This document shows, one piece after another, positions 61,301 to 64,000 of a DNA stretch of 64,000 nt (the stretch's first letter is position 1; each line of letters starts with the position of its first letter). The notes beneath the pieces are model-generated. The model was not told the origin of the DNA. It saw only the letters and a list, made by a program, of their open reading frames with translations, and ran no database searches. A program made the translations under genes and the position numbers. Source of the DNA: Caecitellus pseudoparvulus (lineage: Eukaryota; Bigyra: Bicosoecida). The stretch spans positions 806,001-870,000 of the forward strand of contig CBFFRQ010000068.1 in the NCBI GenBank assembly GCA_965644315.1, given 5' to 3'.

Positions 61301-64000
61301 CCCAGTCCACTGCGTGGAGCACAGGGTCCCCGACGCATCACACACAGTGATGCCAATTTGCACGTCGTGCTCCCTTCCAGACCCAGGCACTGTTGCACAT
61401 TCAAGCGTGCCAGCTTGGGGCACACGGCAGTCGTTGGACTCATACCTGTACACTGCATCAGTGGACCAGTTACCCTGAGAAACATGAGCCAGCTCGTACT
61501 GAGACACAGATGCGTTGGGGGCAAGCATGAAGCTGCCGTACCGCATGCGGTACGTGACGGCCAGGGTTGCCGGCAAGGCAATGGTCGCAGGACCGAGGTG
61601 GCGACCCTGCATGGCGATGACAGTGCCGCCACGGGTCGCGCCGCCCTCCACAGCACCAGCCGCCTCGTCAATGGGCTTGCTGGTCTGAATGAACTCAGGC
61701 GGCACGTACGATGTTGCATCAGCTGATGCTGACACCGCAGGTGTACCGGCAACCGTCAGCCTCCACACGTGCCCTGCGCCAATGCCAGGGACAGACTGGC
61801 ACAACACACGTGTGTGGCCGCACTCCAGGGCACACCGCGTCGCATCCAGGAAGAATTCAGTGCCATTGGGGCCATACGTGGCGGAGATGGCATGAGTGCC
61901 GCCCGCGGGCCCAAAGTTTGCCCCTTCAATGGCAACAGTGCTGCTGCCGTCCGTGTCCAGCTGTTGCTCTGCTGTGCCGCCAGGGAGAGTCGCGAGCGAC
62001 ACAGCGCAGGATAGCTCCTCGTCCGTGATCTCCCCCACACGCAGCACCGAGACAGACGGGGGTCTGTATGAAGACGGCAACAGGCGCGGTGGGCTTGAGA
62101 TGCCGCCAACACTGACTGCGAAGGTGTGGTCTCGGCCTACGCCAGGCACAGTAACACACTGCAGCTTCGTGTGGGGAACAGTAATGCTACAAGACACCGC
62201 AGTGTACAGTGGGGTGTTCCCGGGGATAATGTACGTGACGGTAGGTGCGCCGTCTGCGTCGCTAACCACACCCGGCCCGAAGTTCGTGCCTGTCAAGACA
62301 AGGGCATCTCCTCCCGGTGTCTCAGCATTTGTGAAGGACGCGTCGGCAAGTGTGAGGATGGCGGGTGCAGCATGCGAGACCAAGTGCGGAGCAGCCGTCG
62401 TGAAGTCGGCCGGTTCGGCGAAGTCAGGCAAGCCTGCCGGGGACGTGAAGCGCACCCGCACAGCAAGGTCCGCGCCAACGCCCTCAACAGTGCTGCAGTT
62501 CATGACTGTGTTGCCCAAGTCGCTCGCGTCCTCCAGCACTGCGCAATCCGTCGCGGTGTACTTGGAGCCGTCAGCGCCACCATACGTCACCATGGGGACT
62601 GCACGAGGCGCTGACGGGTTTTGCTGGTGGAAGGACTTGGTGAAGCCGAAGTTCCTGCCAGTCAGGAGCAGAGTGCTGCCTCCGGCGGTGGGCAAGGCGT
62701 TCGCCGGACCAGGCGCCGCGGCGCCATCTTGCACCTGCACTCGTGTGACTGTGACATCGTTGATGTCTGTCAAGTTGACCCGTACGTCGCAGAAAGCCTG
62801 CAGGTTGGTCGGGTCGCGCACAAGAACGCTCGCTGTCAATCGCTGGGCATGTTCAAAGTCTGCGCTGGAGAAGGCCAGCACGACGAGGTTGAACCGTTCG
62901 AGGACAGCGTCGTACTTCACGCCGAAGATGTCTCGCCCAGAGCTGTCCTTCGTGTTAGCCACGGCCACCAAGGAAAGCTCGCCAATGGTCCGGTTCACTT
63001 GGGTGAGGTCCTCGTCCGACACGCTGAGAGCGCCGACCAGCAGCTCCGTCGTTTCGACGCGCTCCGGAATGGAGAACGGCTGCAGTCCACAGACAGGCGC
63101 CTCGTCCACGTCTTGCACATCGACCTGAATCGTCCCTGCCGAGGACAAGCCGCCATCAGAAGCTGTCACGCTCAGCGTGAAGGTTGGGGAGGGCCCTTCG
63201 AAGTTCAAAGCGTTCGGCGCGGCATCTGCGCGCAGCTTCACAAGGTAGTGTGTGAGGGTCCCGCCTCCTGCCAAGGCAGATGCTGCATCGGGAAATGATG
63301 TCGCAGGAGCGACGGAGGTGCCGATGACTTCCAGCTCGAAGACATCGCTCTCTGGCGCAGCGAGCGTGAGGCTCAGGGGCAGCCCATCCTCGTCGGGATC
63401 ACGCCACGTCAGGTTTGCCAGTACAGAGCCTGGAGGCGTGTTCTCGTCAGGGGTGAGGGAGGCTTGCAGGCCGGCGTCCGGCACCTCTGGCATATTTGCC
63501 ACATCCACTTCTACCGTGTTGACGACAGTGACGGAGTCCTCTGCATCTGGGGGATGGTCTGTGATGAACACGTCGAGTATCACCTGAGGGGTGAGCTCGA
63601 AGTTAAGCATGGACGAGTTCACTTGCAGCTGCCCAGACTGTGGAGCCACGTCTTGGACATCTAGGAGGCGCCCACCACGGGGAGTCACATCCCGAACGCG
63701 GAAGGTGACATCATCACCGTCCGCGTCGGTGGCGACTAGGAGTGGAGAAATGGCCGCGCCAAGCAAAGAGTTTTCATCCACGGATCGGGCCACACCAGCA
63801 TTCGAAAGCACAGGTGGGCGGTTTTGGTTTGAAATGGTGACGTTGACTTGCGCGGAAATGGTGAGACCTTCACCATCGGCAACCTCCACGACTAGCGTGT
63901 GCACCTCAGACGAGGAGAGGTCTGCAAGGTCATTCACGACAACCACTTGTCCAGTAGCATCAACAGACAAGTTTGCGCTCGTGGAGCTGATCAAAGTAAA
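55313..64000 (-). CDS. Giant cadherin-like / TIG-repeat multi-pass membrane protein, N terminus off the right edge
   Basis: One open frame from the right edge to a TGA at 55313-55315, at least about 2,895 codons, no intron visible. Order from the N-terminal side: cadherin-like repeats (LVVEVADGEGLTI, LSVTASDGGLSSAGTIQVDV), then about 14 IPT/TIG domains recognised by G-x-NFG motifs (LTGRNFGF, LTGTNFGP, IEGANFGP, LAGSNFGP, LVGANFGY, IRGSNFGL, MYGQNFGS and others). Next are Cys-rich GCC2/GCC3-like modules (CTPGFYGMPGEFCLRCKLGA, CSAGHYRLGGECVECP). Then come about eight transmembrane helices (AWLLIVGGLVAATVLGAV, LAMVLVVLFASFTLHII, ALLVIVMGTMLASFVYIAL), and a 200-residue basic, helical cytoplasmic tail. 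Likely a cell-surface adhesion or signalling receptor; similar architectures occur in oomycetes, algae and dinoflagellates. The extracellular region is truncated by the window, so a signal peptide cannot be judged. Confidence 0.9.
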   Translation of the reverse strand, partial: FTLISSTSANLSVDATGQVVVVNDLADLSSSEVHTLVVEVADGEGLTISAQVNVTISNQNRPPVLSNAGVARSVDENSLLGAAISPLLVATDADGDDVTFRVRDVTPRGGRLLDVQDVAPQSGQLQVNSSMLNFELTPQVILDVFITDHPPDAEDSVTVVNTVEVDVANMPEVPDAGLQASLTPDENTPPGSVLANLTWRDPDEDGLPLSLTLAAPESDVFELEVIGTSVAPATSFPDAASALAGGGTLTHYLVKLRADAAPNALNFEGPSPTFTLSVTASDGGLSSAGTIQVDVQDVDEAPVCGLQPFSIPERVETTELLVGALSVSDEDLTQVNRTIGELSLVAVANTKDSSGRDIFGVKYDAVLERFNLVVLAFSSADFEHAQRLTASVLVRDPTNLQAFCDVRVNLTDINDVTVTRVQVQDGAAAPGPANALPTAGGSTLLLTGRNFGFTKSFHQQNPSAPRAVPMVTYGGADGSKYTATDCAVLEDASDLGNTVMNCSTVEGVGADLAVRVRFTSPAGLPDFAEPADFTTAAPHLVSHAAPAILTLADASFTNAETPGGDALVLTGTNFGPGVVSDADGAPTVTYIIPGNTPLYTAVSCSITVPHTKLQCVTVPGVGRDHTFAVSVGGISSPPRLLPSSYRPPSVSVLRVGEITDEELSCAVSLATLPGGTAEQQLDTDGSSTVAIEGANFGPAGGTHAISATYGPNGTEFFLDATRCALECGHTRVLCQSVPGIGAGHVWRLTVAGTPAVSASADATSYVPPEFIQTSKPIDEAAGAVEGGATRGGTVIAMQGRHLGPATIALPATLAVTYRMRYGSFMLAPNASVSQYELAHVSQGNWSTDAVYRYESNDCRVPQAGTLECATVPGSGREHDVQIGITVCDASGTLCSTQWTGQVALDTLHYAPPILGQVYGDGAASATPGDEEVFLAGSNFGPLGSARLDSVTYRLASDDDEETGGAGSRRLSGEPYPTEFAAVNCSVVVAHTLIQCRTVSGAGGDLRWTAVIDGQASRAPSYGYLRPEVTSVYVQRAGVNVSTLSTGGGDTIIVNGRNLGGNLTDLSGIIGGITYGPSSDTGRFVCTDLTITIPHSQITCLSAPGVGGGLAVVVRVATQTSQVTGAAQTTLAYDVPRVDRLELIDTLDETGNATVGGVRFRLVGANFGYEKVPPQVMFRGVPKASTTTGLSTATKVGTTTSTQVDFLSPPGAGRDVQVFVRVADTDSNAMVFHYSPPVVDSLAVLDEVAIANLGLGNVDPLCTIIEASGYNFGNGRDSVSLFLAANDTEGRLPGIAAHPSALVSRADMDAANAACNLTGSAVVRSHTFARFALRMRTGRVWVNTLGQTSTSVFFSNDNPSVRSVTPLAGFSTAGGFKVSIVATNLGPASDAVPQVKTYFRRGSILSPCGNGGGSADASPAPYGTGPTQSSTISVDSGQVVLGKIVCDAPPGEGTVEVIVIRSSMVLDGNGTAPVLGTIGNLTYPAPTVLGWGLTGDSPAAQAAAQAAGQSASAGDLITIRGSNFGLNPVVRLSDFSTTLVNGTAYWSDVVSVQSRSHTDLTFFAPDWVGGNIQIVVDVVGQLSVPNPSVELDYAPPQLTSLRMYKYTGPSSVRSEVDEVNTRGGEEVVIVGTNFGPFAWPETAAASRDFARVEVAGNVLACPAANWTTTRVVCYTVEGAGRCLAVRLTNVRQDQSVPRDCNTPALPAARVDSIAYSPPAVDGSSVIPPMNTRATMQQSAVASGPIRGNTAMFNQYAAAAASLWPSVWGSTAFSPSSTEEGPAVVELLGTNFAATGSVLFSLPSAGFEEEFPASDPLVLEWSHTRVVFIVPPGAGGPFTVQLVTGPPSNRLFSADASAPANVLLTLTYAAPVTTPPSEVPSVPTDGCFQWLQSGTTLDTCCRPAAVAISGSNLGSLPSGSRYELFLPSQQYGVQIGGTFVTRTCSALRQTSAAASLATDGALCPTECDITGEVTGACETYQGAAGRLGGAPNGAGCCRRDYTYGARMTTSEAFCDCRSVAGPCIVQWNHDEVVVRPPPGFGENIPVQLVSADQQPAASTMHYDVPRVSFVQPQPADALGGSLLEMYGQNFGSARVDVNISLSDIPCRESSWQLGPAGPFLECRMSPVRVGSQNISVILNGTIEGVTPSERNVLLTRCTPGFYGMPGEFCLRCKLGANCSSFENNLEDPWSEASWWRTNLTLNAPECGPRGTQEPQVREVCPHYIPCEPPEACAGANECSAKYTGIRCALCSAGHYRLGGECVECPENAWLLIVGGLVAATVLGAVAYNLNKREVHTGVASIIVDYFQVLALFARSKVPWPVELLSLFQFLSIFSFNLELTAPECSVPDLEYPMKWFGTMALPLAALTLFGLAHVSLVIYKRCILGRKKDINRHLPTLISTSLMMLYFLYLHLTRTTFDVFNCNPTDPDDGNLYLEVVFEECGLPGGVQETLLPWAIVAVFVYIIGYPTIVTRVLLTNGVKIQSDIVLMAMKKGDNRGENPEAYDIRKMYKRLYYIYHYEKYYWNLVIIARKLCIALCGLMFRRNPAFQLAMVLVVLFASFTLHIINSPYVGKMEWPTLVAAYWEGVKKQSSRELAIQRLLKKSSIFDARKNTKKRTGLEEEELDKGQSVDAFWLEKGWVKLITDYNIVESVLLSVSVVVCVSGIMFQSGRFDAGNGGEFFEAQRVALLVIVMGTMLASFVYIALVVYAVIKGDAAFRGCFKKPKKVEGKGQGAKHAAMRAEREKKQETSVAMNNNPLMMAAASRKTLSGADLPNSRPSDGLWKQIRKNYAQMEDTLIRLEALKRKAGSQRTEAREELAREAKAQKTRRFSRASVARAGKKQFAQADVSGSTQAAVAAAKALGTKGGKRRGSLMARRRGGSSRSRDSVVPTLTATAEE

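Noticed and set aside
55313-63994. Start codon at 63994 for the giant TIG protein
   Set aside because: The codon is TTG and the frame stays open to the window edge in the middle of a cadherin-like repeat, so the real start lies outside.

Overview
The window is nuclear DNA from a GC-rich, compact eukaryotic genome. The evidence is spliceosomal GT-AG introns (mostly about 60-120 bp), Kozak-like ATG contexts, the standard code with all three stops used, and no bacterial operon or ribosome-binding-site logic. The organism is probably a unicellular flagellate (heterotroph or alga). It encodes an axonemal dynein light chain (DNAL4-like) and an LRRC43-like leucine-rich protein, a mitochondrial-type AIF oxidoreductase, an isopentenyl phosphate kinase, and very large cadherin/TIG, armadillo and Fn3 proteins. 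I cannot name the species. No mobile element, virus, CRISPR array or toxin gene was recognised.

Layout: (1) 1-10016, minus: a giant armadillo/HEAT-type gene running off the left edge, almost all of it one open exon. (2) 10.7-16 kb: a WIPI/Atg18 autophagy gene (+) convergent with a UvrD/Srs2-type helicase (-). (3) 16.1 kb: tRNA-Thr(CGT), followed by an LRR protein (-). (4) 19-20.3 kb: a small two-exon gene (+) convergent with DNAL4 (-). (5) 20.5-24.8 kb (-): a nuclear-envelope-type protein that joins a lamin-tail domain to FG repeats encoded by a 108-bp minisatellite, divergent from the tRNA deaminase ADAT2 (+). (6) 26.4-32.5 kb (+): a long Fn3 protein ending in zinc ribbons, 16 bp from the convergent UTP6 gene (-). 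(7) 35-44 kb: IPK (-), ribosomal protein uL14/RPL23 (+), AIF (-), an ankyrin-PH protein (-) and UTP7/WDR46 (-). (8) 44-49 kb: the co-chaperone HOP/STIP1 (-), a class V PLP enzyme (+) and acireductone dioxygenase (-). (9) 49-55 kb: an LRR/XK-related membrane protein (-), a 252-aa unknown (-) and an ankyrin protein (+). (10) 55.3 kb to the right edge (-): a giant cadherin-like/TIG/multi-pass membrane protein, incomplete at its N terminus.

Functional themes are ribosome biogenesis (UTP6, UTP7, uL14), protein folding, cilia, isoprenoid and methionine salvage, and cell surface/adhesion. The splice structures given were rebuilt by hand from reading frame, splice-site phase and family conservation. 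They agree internally, with total coding lengths divisible by three. The strongest unexplained signals are a 10-bp element C[A/G]ATTTCCGC lying just upstream of several start codons, an unusual preference for C at intron position +4, and the lamin-tail/FG-repeat protein.
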